This document shows positions 54,417 to 63,029 of a stretch of 64,000 bases of DNA, piece after piece. Origin of the DNA: Paenibacillus pabuli (GTDB lineage: Bacteria > Bacillota > Bacilli > Paenibacillales > Paenibacillaceae); NCBI RefSeq assembly GCF_039831995.1, contig NZ_JBDOIO010000004.1, positions 1,240,001 through 1,304,000 on the forward strand. The letters run 5' to 3'. The notes beneath the pieces were generated by a model that saw nothing but the letters and a program-made list of their open reading frames with translations, did not search any database and had not been told where the DNA came from. The translations under genes were made by a program, and so were the position numbers. Every line of letters begins with the position of its first letter. Position 1 is the first letter of the stretch.

Positions 54417-55472
54417 GTGAAACGGTATAATGAAACAACTCAAACCAGGGGTACCCGGATACAGCATACAAGCAGAAGTGGGAAAACCAGAACCAAATGG
54501 TTATGGAGCAGCATGCTTATTCTCAGTTTGCTCCTGTTGTCGGCGTGCGGACAAAGTAATTCGGAAAGTGCGAAAATCGAGGAAGGCAAAGTGAACGTGA
54601 TCACGAGCTTTTATCCTGTATATGCATTTACAACGGCCATCGGCGGCGAAGACGCAAACGTTATTAATTTGCTGCCAACCGGCGTTGAGCCCCATGATTG
54701 GACGCCTAAGAGCCAGGATATTGTGAACACCTCCAAAGCACAATTGTTCCTATACAACGGTGCAGGCCTTGAAGGATGGGTACCTAACTTTCTCAAGTCC
54801 CTGAACAGCGATACCCAAGTGAAGTCTGTTGCTGTAAGTGATGGGGTCAGTCTGCTGACTGCTGAAGGCGATGATGGACATAACCATGGGGAAGAGCATG
54901 AAGACGAGCACGCGGAAGAAGAAACAGGTACAGAAGACGTTGCAGACCATCACATTGACCCGCACACATGGGTAAGTCCCAAATCGGCTATAGTGATGGC
55001 AGAAAATATCAAGAATAGTCTCGTGGAAGTAGACCCTGATCACCAGGATGGCTACGAGCAGCGTTATGAGGAACTGCGCACCAAACTCGAAGCACTCGAT
55101 CAGCGCTTTACCGACGAATTATCCAAAGTCTCCAACAAGGAAATTGTTGTGTCCCACCAGGCATTCGGATATCTTGCACGTGATTATGGTTTGACCCAGC
55201 ATGCCATCATGGGGCTATCTCCGGATGCTGAACCAACAGGTCAGGACATCGTGAATTTGTCCAAGCTTGTGAAGGAAGAGGGCATCAAGTACATCTTCTT
55301 CGAAGAGCTGGTATCTGACAAACTGGCCAAAACATTGGCTGGCGAGGCTGGTGTGGAAACGATGGTGCTGAATCCGGTTGAAGGACTTACCAAGGAACAG
55401 GCAGCGAATGGGGATGATTATTTCACCCTGATGGAGAAAAATTTGCAAAATCTGCTGATCGCATTAAAATAA
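54417..55472 (+). CDS. znuA: Zinc-binding ABC lipoprotein (ZnuA/AdcA type)
   Basis: A ~351-residue cluster A-I metal-binding protein. A long basic N-terminus precedes the hydrophobic segment and lipobox LLSAC. Metal ligands are seen in GVEPHDWTP, HHIDPHTWVSP and the SHQAFGYLARDYG region. A His/Asp/Glu-rich loop (GHNHGEEHEDEHAEEE), typical of zinc rather than manganese binders, lies between the first two. I start at the GTG at 54417, about 10 nt after GGAG; an ATG at 54399 is an alternative. It is the first gene of the import operon behind a Zur-like box. Confidence 0.9.
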   Translation: MKRYNETTQTRGTRIQHTSRSGKTRTKWLWSSMLILSLLLLSACGQSNSESAKIEEGKVNVITSFYPVYAFTTAIGGEDANVINLLPTGVEPHDWTPKSQDIVNTSKAQLFLYNGAGLEGWVPNFLKSLNSDTQVKSVAVSDGVSLLTAEGDDGHNHGEEHEDEHAEEETGTEDVADHHIDPHTWVSPKSAIVMAENIKNSLVEVDPDHQDGYEQRYEELRTKLEALDQRFTDELSKVSNKEIVVSHQAFGYLARDYGLTQHAIMGLSPDAEPTGQDIVNLSKLVKEEGIKYIFFEELVSDKLAKTLAGEAGVETMVLNPVEGLTKEQAANGDDYFTLMEKNLQNLLIALK

Positions 55473-55492
55473 GATAGACTGAAGGATTCGTT

Positions 55493-56287
55493 TTGCAATC
55501 CTTATATATAATGAAGGGCGGCTTTGCCATGCAGCAAATCATGCCACTATGTCATGATCCAATCATAGAGATTGAGAAGTTATCTTTCTCTTACGGTGAC
55601 CAGCGAGTGATCGAAAATCTTGATTTTATGGTCAAGGAACGGGATTTTGTCGGTATTATCGGTTCAAATGGAGCGGGAAAAACAACACTGCTGCGCATGT
55701 TGGTGGGACTGCTGCCTCCAGCGCAGGGGGATATCAAATTGTTCGGACAGTCGATTCGTAGATTCAAGGATTGGGAACGGATCGGCTATGTCCCGCAAAA
55801 AAATGCATTTAACCCATTGTTCCCTGCAACCGTGCGGGAAGTGGTCATGTCTGGTTTGTACAACAATAAGAATATGTTCCGCCGGATGACGCGCAAATCG
55901 CAGCAGCAGTGCACGGATGCACTGGAGGTTATGCGTATCGAGGATCTGGCAAACAAACGGATTGGACAATTGTCCGGAGGACAGCAGCAGCGAGTGTTTT
56001 TGGCACGTGCGCTTATCAATCATCCGGATTTGTTGATTTTGGACGAACCTACAGTAGGGATTGACGCCGAGTCTCAAGCAAGTTTCTTTGAGCTCATTAC
56101 CCATATGCATGAACACCACCGGATGACGTTCCTGATGGTTTCACATGATATGGACCGGATGGAGAACTATCTTGGTTCAGAAGCGGCAACAACCAACGGG
56201 AAAATCAACTTTCATGTTCGTCATTCGCATGAGGTGGAGGATTGTGCCGAGACCAATTTGCAGCATACTACTGCCCTGGTACGATAA
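55493..56287 (+). CDS. znuC: Zinc ABC transporter ATPase
   Basis: A 264-residue ABC ATPase. Walker A is GSNGAGKTTLLRML, the signature is LSGGQQQRVFLARAL and Walker B is LLILDEPTVGID, with the switch His in MVSHDMDRM. It energises import of zinc captured by the upstream lipoprotein. The TTG at 55493 has GAAGGA 6 nt upstream; ATG codons at 55511 and 55529 are alternatives with weaker sites. It follows the binding-protein gene by 20 bp. Confidence 0.92.
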   Translation: MQSLYIMKGGFAMQQIMPLCHDPIIEIEKLSFSYGDQRVIENLDFMVKERDFVGIIGSNGAGKTTLLRMLVGLLPPAQGDIKLFGQSIRRFKDWERIGYVPQKNAFNPLFPATVREVVMSGLYNNKNMFRRMTRKSQQQCTDALEVMRIEDLANKRIGQLSGGQQQRVFLARALINHPDLLILDEPTVGIDAESQASFFELITHMHEHHRMTFLMVSHDMDRMENYLGSEAATTNGKINFHVRHSHEVEDCAETNLQHTTALVR

Positions 56288-56333
56288 TGATATTGTACAA
56301 CTAGATTAGACAAGGCTGAAGGAGTCGTGTGTT

Positions 56334-57137
56334 TTGGAGATTTTAATGAGTGATTTTTTTCAGCGTGCATTGGCAGGAGGATTGCTGATCGGTATTACAG
56401 CTCCACTGATTGGACTGTTTCTGGTGCTGCGACGTTTGTCCATGATCGGGGATACCCTATCTCACGTAACAATAGCCGGGGTTGCCCTCGGTTTTTTGAT
56501 TGAGGTTTATCCGATTGCAGTGGGACTTGTCTTTGCTGTGCTCGCATCCTTTGCCATAGAGAAGCTGCGCAAGGCATATAAGACTTATGCCGAGTTATCC
56601 ATTGCTATTATCATGTCAGGTGGCGTCGCGCTTGCTTCGTTGTTCTTTACACTAGGTAAAGGGTACAATACGGATGTAATGAGTTACTTGTTCGGCAGCA
56701 TTTATACACTGGACTCTACCGACTTGAAGTTGGTTGGAGTGGTAACGCTGATTGTAGTCATCGTTGTTGCGCTGCTACATAAGGAGTTTTTCCTGCTCAG
56801 CTTTGAGGAAGACGCTGCGGCAGTTACAGGTCTGCCCGTAAAATTGCTTAACATGCTGATTACGGTGATGACAGCTCTGGTTATCAGTACCGCAATTAAA
56901 ATCGTAGGGGCACTGCTGGTGTCAGCACTATTGACCATTCCTGTAGCGGTAAGTCTGCTTATGGCACGGAGTTTCAAGTCGGCCATCATTCTCTCCGTCG
57001 TTATCGGGGAGATTGCAGTTGTCATTGGTTTGGTGGTAGCTGGAATTTGGAATCTGGCTCCAGGAGCAACAATTGTATTATTGCTTATCATGATGCTGAT
57101 TCTTACGATGATTGGAAAAAAAGGGTTCCGAGCCTGA
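56334..57137 (+). CDS. znuB: Zinc ABC transporter permease
   Basis: A 267-residue ABC-3 family permease with about eight membrane segments. LFLVLRRLSMIGDTLSHVTIAGVALGF near the N-terminus and GALLVSALLTIPVAVSLLMARSFKSA are family signatures. The start is TTG at 56334, 9 nt after AAGGAG; an ATG lies four codons on. It is the channel for the znuA/znuC pair and the last clearly zinc-related gene. Confidence 0.92.
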   Translation: MEILMSDFFQRALAGGLLIGITAPLIGLFLVLRRLSMIGDTLSHVTIAGVALGFLIEVYPIAVGLVFAVLASFAIEKLRKAYKTYAELSIAIIMSGGVALASLFFTLGKGYNTDVMSYLFGSIYTLDSTDLKLVGVVTLIVVIVVALLHKEFFLLSFEEDAAAVTGLPVKLLNMLITVMTALVISTAIKIVGALLVSALLTIPVAVSLLMARSFKSAIILSVVIGEIAVVIGLVVAGIWNLAPGATIVLLLIMMLILTMIGKKGFRA

Positions 57138-57185
57138 TAATTATACGCGTGCAAGTGAGCCCCAGGGAAGGGAGACCACCGCTTC

Positions 57186-57899
57186 ATGCCTGATGTTAAT
57201 GTGTGGCTGGCTTTTGTCGCAGGATTGGCTTCATTTATATCACCGTGTTGTCTTCCACTGTACCCTTCGTATTTATCCTACATTACGGGAATGACCGTAC
57301 AAAGGTTAAAAGACGATCGCAATCAGCGTGAAGTCCGGCTTAAAACATTAACGCATACGCTGGCGTTCATTTTGGGATTCTCGGCGGTTTTTTACTCGCT
57401 AGGACTTGGAGCAGGATTGTTTGGGCGCTTTTTCAATGATAATCGTGATTTAATTCGTCAGTTATCCGCCATTTTAATTATGCTCATGGGTTTATTCCTG
57501 CTAGGGGTATTTAAGCCGCAGTTTCTGATGAAAGAACGCAAGCTGGACCTGAAATGGAAACCAGCAGGGTACCTGGGTTCTTTTATTTTCGGGATAGGTT
57601 TCTCGGCAGGCTGGTCACCGTGTATCGGTCCCATCCTGACTGCAATCATCGCGATGGCTGCGAGTGAACCGACAACCTGGCTTACCTTGATCACCGGCTA
57701 TACGGCTGGATTCGCATTACCGTTCTTCATCCTTGCTTTTTTCATCGGTTCAACACGCTGGATCTTACGATATTCCAATGTGATGATGAAAGTCGGGGGA
57801 GCACTCATGCTGTTTTTGGGTGTGCTGCTATTCACGGATCAAATGACAAAAATCACCATTTGGCTGCAGCAGATTACACCGGATTGGATGATTATTTGA
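57186..57899 (+). CDS. ccdA: Cytochrome c biogenesis protein CcdA
   Basis: A 237-residue membrane protein with six segments. The paired redox cysteines sit in SFISPCCLPLYPSYLSYITG and GFSAGWSPCIGPILTAI. CcdA passes electrons from thioredoxin across the membrane for cytochrome c maturation and spore thiol chemistry. The ribosome site is AAGGGAGACC. It lies 48 bp after znuB with no terminator between, so it may be cotranscribed with the zinc importer. Confidence 0.92.
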   Translation: MPDVNVWLAFVAGLASFISPCCLPLYPSYLSYITGMTVQRLKDDRNQREVRLKTLTHTLAFILGFSAVFYSLGLGAGLFGRFFNDNRDLIRQLSAILIMLMGLFLLGVFKPQFLMKERKLDLKWKPAGYLGSFIFGIGFSAGWSPCIGPILTAIIAMAASEPTTWLTLITGYTAGFALPFFILAFFIGSTRWILRYSNVMMKVGGALMLFLGVLLFTDQMTKITIWLQQITPDWMII

Positions 57900-57920
57900 A
57901 ACAAATACCCGAGTATAAAC

Positions 57921-57976
57921 AAAGCAGGCTACATGAAGGCCAGAGCACATTCTGACCCATGTATCCTGCTTTTTTG
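57921..57976 (+). terminator. Terminator after ccdA
   Basis: AAAGCAGG.TACATG ... CATGTATCCTGCTTTTTT. Confidence 0.85.
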
Positions 57977-58007
57977 ATCGTCACCACTGCAGATATGATG
58001 TTAGTAC

Positions 58008-59078
58008 TTAGGTGAAGTAATCAATGTTTGCTAACGGGAAGTGTTCGAAAATTCGCTCCGTTATGAACTCGCGCAGCGCGTCCTGCTGATCATCCTTGTA
58101 CACATATTTATATTGCCCCCAGCGGCCCCATTTCATCTTTCTTTTCTCGATGTCCATTTCAAGTTTGGTTTTGGGGTATCGTTTCTCGATGGTGGCTTTT
58201 GCCGTTTTGGTAAATCGATGCTGAATCATTTCAAAAGTAAGATCCTTCGTGGCATCTTCCGGAAGTGTGTCGGCAAGCTTCTGTAAAAGCTCCGCGTACC
58301 CTTCCTGCCATCCGTCATACCACATGATGGGGGCGATGATAAAACCTAACGGGTACCCCGCATGCGCTATTTTGCCTGCTGCTTCGATCCGTTCTTCAAA
58401 CCTGGAGGTAGCAGGTTCAAAGTTCTTGATGACATAATCCGAATTGACACTGAACCGGATGCGGGTATGACCGTTATGTTTGATATTTAATAAGGGATCT
58501 ACGTGATGATATTTCGTCACAAACCGCAAACGTCCGTATTCCTCATCGGCCATAAAACGGATCAGATCACTCAAGTTTTCGGTAATATGCTCGAGTCCCA
58601 CCGGATCAGAAGTACAGGCTGCTTCAAACCGGGTGATTTCAGGTGCCCGTTCATCGATATATCCTTTGGCCGCCTGAATGATTTCTTCGGTGTTCACATA
58701 CACCCTTACATAAGGTTTGGCTCCAAGCGTAGTTTGAAGATAACAATAATGACAATGGCCCATGCATCCTGTTGAGATCGGAATCGCATATTCAGCTGAA
58801 GGTTTCGACTGATCGAATTTGAGTGTTTTGCGTACACCTACGACCAAGGTTCGTTTCGCCATCCGGTATTTTTCCTGTTCGGTTTCACCAGGCAGATTGG
58901 TGATCCGGTTATGGGAAGTGGTCATCTGATATGGAATTTCCTTGGAAGTCACCCATTCCATGATCCGTTTGCCCTTCTCATATTCCAGCGCACCGGGTTC
59001 AAAATAGACCAAATCGGGAATAAAGGGTTTAGTACCTTTTGCTTTGCGAACCGGGGGCTGCGCTACACTTGTACTCAC
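58008..59078 (-). CDS. splB: Spore photoproduct lyase
   Basis: A 356-residue radical SAM enzyme that repairs the UV lesion of spore DNA (5-thyminyl-5,6-dihydrothymine) during germination. The cluster motif is STGCMGHCHYCYLQTT, preceded by a conserved LKFDQSKPSAEYAIPIS, and other family blocks are FEAACTSDPVG and TKYHHVDPLL. It starts at a GTG after AAAGGAGTGATTCC. No splA lies next to it. It is divergent from mntR. Confidence 0.92.
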   Translation of the reverse strand: MSTSVAQPPVRKAKGTKPFIPDLVYFEPGALEYEKGKRIMEWVTSKEIPYQMTTSHNRITNLPGETEQEKYRMAKRTLVVGVRKTLKFDQSKPSAEYAIPISTGCMGHCHYCYLQTTLGAKPYVRVYVNTEEIIQAAKGYIDERAPEITRFEAACTSDPVGLEHITENLSDLIRFMADEEYGRLRFVTKYHHVDPLLNIKHNGHTRIRFSVNSDYVIKNFEPATSRFEERIEAAGKIAHAGYPLGFIIAPIMWYDGWQEGYAELLQKLADTLPEDATKDLTFEMIQHRFTKTAKATIEKRYPKTKLEMDIEKRKMKWGRWGQYKYVYKDDQQDALREFITERIFEHFPLANIDYFT

Positions 59079-59298
59079 GGAATCACTCCTTTCAATACGA
59101 AACCTTGCTTAGTTTGCCTCACATAAGCATAAGTCAACCTTGCCAATACTTGCGTTCGGGATCAGAAGCGCCTATGTGTTATAAACGACATAGCGATTGG
59201 TACGTACAAGACTTGCCAATGCGTATTGATAACATGTATCATTATAAGATAGGGACCAGGCAAGAATATTGCCGGTCAGAGAGAAGAGAGGGAAGCAG

Positions 59299-59727
59299 AT
59301 GCCAACGCCCAGTATGGAAGATTATTTGGAGCGTATATACAAATTGATTGATGAAAAGGGCTATGCTCGTGTGTCAGATATAGCTGAAGGGTTGGAAGTG
59401 CATCCTTCATCGGTGACCAAGATGATCCAAAAGCTGGACAAAGACGAGTACCTGATTTACGAAAAGTACCGTGGGTTGGTACTTACTCCAAAAGGGAAAA
59501 AGATGGGGAAACGTTTAATGGAACGCCATCATCTGCTTGAACAATTTTTAACGACTATTGGTGTCCAGGAGGAGAATATCTACAAGGATGTGGAAGGAAT
59601 CGAACATCATCTGAGTTGGGATTCCATTACCTGTATCGAATCTTTGGTAGAATATTTCCGTCAGGACGAGAGCCGATTGCGTGATCTTCAAAGTATTCAG
59701 GAACTCATGAGCAATACCGAATCCTGA
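59299..59727 (+). CDS. mntR: Manganese transport regulator MntR
   Basis: A 142-residue DtxR-family regulator, the same length as B. subtilis Mnt[15 protein letters not shown] starts the DNA-binding part with [19 protein letters not shown]. Metal ligands are in the dimerisation region (Glu/His of [12 protein letters not shown] and [10 protein letters not shown]). It represses manganese importers when manganese is ample. The ATG at 59299 follows GAGGGAAGCAG; the frame extends 10 codons upstream. A terminator follows. Confidence 0.95.
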   Translation: MPTPSMEDYLERIYKLIDEKGYARVSDIAEGLEVHPSSVTKMIQKLDKDEYLIYEKYRGLVLTPKGKKMGKRLMERHHLLEQFLTTIGVQEENIYKDVEGIEHHLSWDSITCIESLVEYFRQDESRLRDLQSIQELMSNTES

Positions 59728-59773
59728 GGCAGCATAGGGCCATTCACAGAGGTCCTTAAGAGCTTAAACTATC

Positions 59774-59833
59774 AAAAAACAGAGGGTGTAACTTTGTCGT
59801 TGTAATGGCAGAGAGACACCCTCTGTTTTTTTG
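59774..59833 (+). terminator. Intrinsic terminator after mntR
   Basis: AAAACAGAGGGTGT ... ACACCCTCTGTTTTTTT with a large loop. Confidence 0.9.
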
Positions 59834-59937
59834 TTGTCCATAATTTGGTGAATTATCGCAACTAACCAATCCTTTGGAGCGTCTATTAAACTAGCAGAAT
59901 TTGCCGAGAATTTTAATGATGATGGAGGATTGTACTG

Positions 59938-61536
59938 ATGAAGTTTCGTAATGGATTGATCCTGCTGCTCATTTTCGTGCTGGGCTTACAAACAGCTGGA
60001 CTGAGTGCACAGGCTGCTTCACAAAAAGAAATTGATATTTATCTGGATGGTCAACGGTTGGAATCGGATGTATCGCCTTACATTTTGCCCAAAGTAAATG
60101 TGACGATGGTCCCGCTGCGTGTGATTAGTGAAGGATTAGGCGCTTCCGTCCTTTGGTCACAGGCTTCGAGAACCGTAACGATTAAGAAATCCGAATCGGT
60201 GATCACCATGACCAGTGGACGCCAACAAGCGACGGTTGATGGTATCACAGTCGATTTGGATGCATCGGTTGAACTGAAGAAAGGCCGGGTAATGGTTCCA
60301 ATTCGATTCGTGAGTGAAAACCTTGGGATTACAGTGAATTGGAATCAGGCAGCACAGACGATTAATCTGACAACAGGAGATGCTCCTGCACCCGATCCGG
60401 CTACCCCGGCAAATCCGGGAGGCACGGGCAGTACTCCAAGCACGGATGACATGCGGGGTGCGTGGATCTCAACGGTGAATGGTGATTGGCCTTCCTCCAG
60501 TGCAAAAGGAAATGTAGAAAAGCAGAAGCTGGAGTACACTCAGCAGCTCGACACGCTCAAAAGCATGGGCATCAATGCTGTATTTGTTCAGGTTCGGGCC
60601 AATGCGGACGCCATCTATCCTTCAGGTCTCGTACCATGGAATAGTGTGCTTACAGGGACTCAGGGCAAGGACCCGGGATATGACCCGCTTGCGTTCATGA
60701 TTGAGGAAGCACACAAACGGGGACTGGAGTTCCATGCCTGGTTTAACCCGTTCCGCGCAACCAATTCAGCAAGCACATCCGGACTTGCAGCCAATCATGT
60801 TTCCAAACTGCACATGAACTGGATCGTGAATGCATCAGGCAAACTTTACATTAATCCGGGAATTCCGGAAGCCAGACAGCATATTATCGACAACATCATG
60901 GAAGTGGTAAATCAATATGATATTGATGGTGTTCATCTGGATGATTACTTCTATCCCTCTAACGTAGCATTCAATGATGACGCCGCCTTCAAGGCCTATA
61001 ACACATTGAATACCAAAGACCGTGCCGAGTGGAGACGGGATAACATCAATCAGTTTGTTAAACAGCTGGGCGAGAGTATCCACCAAGTAAAAGCAGGCGT
61101 AGAGTATGGAATCAGCCCTTTTGGTGTATGGCGCAATAAGGCTGTTGATATCACAGGTTCCGATACCAAAGCTGGAGTTACTGCATATGACAGTATGAAT
61201 GCGGATGTGCGTACATGGATCAAGCAGGAGTGGATTGACTATGTGGCACCGCAAGTATACTGGAGTATGACGTTAAGTGCAGCACGCTATGACAAAGTGG
61301 TGGACTGGTGGGCAAACGAAGTCGCTAATACCGACGTGAAGTTGTATATCGGGCACTCCCCTTATAAGCTGGGTACACCTGAAATAGGCTGGCAGACCTC
61401 CCAGGAAATTATTGATCAGCTCATATACAATGAGAAATACGATACGATTAAAGGCGATATTTACTTCAGTTCGCAATATTTGACGAAGAATCCACTGGGC
61501 TTAATCGCCAATTTAAAAGCATATTATGGACTTTAA
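59938..61536 (+). CDS. Secreted GHL10-type glycoside hydrolase with CuAO_N1 domain
   Basis: A 532-residue exported protein. A signal peptide lies at ~1-27. A copper-amine-oxidase N1-like domain with two repeats (~30-145: VTMVPLRVISEGLGASVLW and VMVPIRFVSENLGITVNW) is followed by a Pro/Gly linker and a GHL10/DUF187 barrel (~170-530: RGAWISTVNGDWP, GINAVFVQVRANADAIYPS, YDIDGVHLDDYFYP, DYVAPQVYWS). Acidic residues in HLDDYF are probable catalytic residues. The family includes YngK-like and glucosaminoglycan-related enzymes; the substrate is unknown but a cell wall or biofilm glycan is plausible. Confidence 0.85.
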   Translation: MKFRNGLILLLIFVLGLQTAGLSAQAASQKEIDIYLDGQRLESDVSPYILPKVNVTMVPLRVISEGLGASVLWSQASRTVTIKKSESVITMTSGRQQATVDGITVDLDASVELKKGRVMVPIRFVSENLGITVNWNQAAQTINLTTGDAPAPDPATPANPGGTGSTPSTDDMRGAWISTVNGDWPSSSAKGNVEKQKLEYTQQLDTLKSMGINAVFVQVRANADAIYPSGLVPWNSVLTGTQGKDPGYDPLAFMIEEAHKRGLEFHAWFNPFRATNSASTSGLAANHVSKLHMNWIVNASGKLYINPGIPEARQHIIDNIMEVVNQYDIDGVHLDDYFYPSNVAFNDDAAFKAYNTLNTKDRAEWRRDNINQFVKQLGESIHQVKAGVEYGISPFGVWRNKAVDITGSDTKAGVTAYDSMNADVRTWIKQEWIDYVAPQVYWSMTLSAARYDKVVDWWANEVANTDVKLYIGHSPYKLGTPEIGWQTSQEIIDQLIYNEKYDTIKGDIYFSSQYLTKNPLGLIANLKAYYGL

Positions 61537-61559
61537 ATCATTTTCAGCGTAATATGGTC

Positions 61560-61619
61560 AACCCTCGTTCTCATAGAGTGGCAGTAGGAATGGACTGCCT
61601 GGAGAACGGGGGGTTTTTA
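61560..61619 (+). terminator. Terminator overlapping the yqhO ribosome site
   Basis: AACCCTCGTTCTC (61560) pairs with GAGAACGGGGGGTT (61602), with an inner GGCAGT/ACTGCC stem, followed by TTTTT. The G run in the 3' arm is also the ribosome site of the next gene. Confidence 0.75.
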
Positions 61620-61620
61620 T

Positions 61621-62622
61621 ATGTTAATCAATGGGGTGTTTGAAGGCGGGGGTGTAAAGGGGATTTCGCTTGCAGGGGCCGTGCAGAGTGCACAGGACTA
61701 TGGCTTTCAGTTCAATCGTGTTGCGGGGACGTCCTCCGGATCGATCGTAGCTTCATTGATCGCTGCCGGATATCGCGCGGAAGAAATGAAATCCATCATT
61801 GAGAATACGCCATTTGCCTCATTACTGCGGCGTTCACCCATATTTGATATACGCTGGATTGGACCGGCAGCAAGGCTGTTTTTGAAAAAGGGTTTATATT
61901 CTGGTGAAGCACTTGAATCATGGATCGGCAATATGCTCAAACAGAAAGGGATCCGAACATTCGCGGACCTGCCACCAGGCAAGCTTCTGATTACCGCATC
62001 GGATATCTCCAACGGAACCTTTCTGGTACTTCCAGATGATATACGGCGGTTCGGTATTGATCCTGATAAGTTCGAAGTGGCCAAGGCCGTACGAATGAGC
62101 TGTAGTATCCCGTATTTTTTCGATCCAGTGGCCATACGCAAATCGCCCGTGATGTCCAAAGGCATGCGTTTTCCCGATCAGTTCGTGTATGTCGTGGACG
62201 GAGGATTGCTTAGTAATTTTCCATTATGGCTGTTTGATGGGGAACGTACGGCGCGTGGTGGAGATATTATTCCCACGGTCGGTTTCAAGTTGGTTGGCAA
62301 GACGGAAGGGGAGCCGAGCAGAATTAAAGGTCCTTTAAGCATGCTGCAGGCATTGGTTGAGACGATGCTTACAGCGCATGATGAGCGATATATTGAACAG
62401 ATTAACCGTTTCCGTACGATTAAAATACCAACCCTGGGCGTTAAGCCGACACAGTTCAATCTGTCCGTGCAGGAAAGTACAGCGTTGTATTTATCGGGTG
62501 TTGCAGCAGGTACAGAGTTTTTCAGTCGATGGAACACGAAGTTCTATGATGAGCAGTTGGATAAACAAAAAAGAGAAGAGCGGAAAAAGGTGTCTCAAAC
62601 ACCGCCACTAACGCCTGTGTAA
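61621..62622 (+). CDS. yqhO: Patatin-like phospholipase, YqhO
   Basis: A 333-residue patatin-family protein, probable lipid acyl hydrolase. The oxyanion loop is FEGGGVKGISLAGA, the nucleophile Ser is in GTSSGS and the catalytic Asp in VVDGGLLSNFP. No signal peptide is seen; a basic C-terminal tail (DKQKREERKK) follows the domain. It resembles Bacillus YqhO, which lies near yqhP and yqhQ, as here. The ATG follows GGGGGG, which is inside a terminator stem. Confidence 0.88.
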   Translation: MLINGVFEGGGVKGISLAGAVQSAQDYGFQFNRVAGTSSGSIVASLIAAGYRAEEMKSIIENTPFASLLRRSPIFDIRWIGPAARLFLKKGLYSGEALESWIGNMLKQKGIRTFADLPPGKLLITASDISNGTFLVLPDDIRRFGIDPDKFEVAKAVRMSCSIPYFFDPVAIRKSPVMSKGMRFPDQFVYVVDGGLLSNFPLWLFDGERTARGGDIIPTVGFKLVGKTEGEPSRIKGPLSMLQALVETMLTAHDERYIEQINRFRTIKIPTLGVKPTQFNLSVQESTALYLSGVAAGTEFFSRWNTKFYDEQLDKQKREERKKVSQTPPLTPV

Positions 62623-62625
62623 TAG

Positions 62626-62663
62626 TAAAAGCACTGCTTCAAAGTTACGAAGCAGTGCTTTTG
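62626..62663. terminator. Terminator between yqhO and yqhP
   Basis: AAAAGCACTGCTTC ... GAAGCAGTGCTTTT, usable by both convergent genes. Confidence 0.9.
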
Positions 62664-62688
62664 TTGTTTTCGTATTACCATATGATCC

Positions 62689-63024
62689 CTAGTGAAACTT
62701 GGGAATATCCTCATCGCTTTTCCCCTTGTTTCCTTGGATGACATGAAAGGGATAATCTTTGCGTTTTTTGGAGGATCCGCTGCTCTTTCTGGCTCCAGAC
62801 CCGGATTGGGCTTTCACTTTGGCCATGGTGCGTGCCGAAGGTTTGATCTTGGGTTTGGTTTTACGCGCCCAACGCCTTGGTGGATACTTATATAGCAGGA
62901 ATATACCGCCAAGGACTGCAACAGGTACAATAAATCCGAATATACCTCTGCTTGCCACCCAGCTTATAAGGCCAAAGGCAGCAATCGCAATAACTATCCA
63001 AAATATGATCGCCTGCTTGTTCAT
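62689..63024 (-). CDS. yqhP: YqhP-like small membrane protein
   Basis: A 111-residue protein with two N-terminal membrane segments (AIIFWIVIAIAAFGLISWVA and GIFGFIVPVAVLGGIFLLY) and a long, strongly basic C-terminal tail (RRWARKTKPKIKPSARTMAKVKAQ, then Ser/Lys-rich). I assign it to YqhP mainly from its place next to the yqhQ and yqhO homologues. The ATG at 63024 follows AAAGGGTGATTGAT, which contains the yqhQ stop, so the two are probably coupled. The function is unknown. Confidence 0.65.
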   Translation of the reverse strand: MNKQAIIFWIVIAIAAFGLISWVASRGIFGFIVPVAVLGGIFLLYKYPPRRWARKTKPKIKPSARTMAKVKAQSGSGARKSSGSSKKRKDYPFHVIQGNKGKSDEDIPKFH

Positions 63025-63029
63025 ATCAA

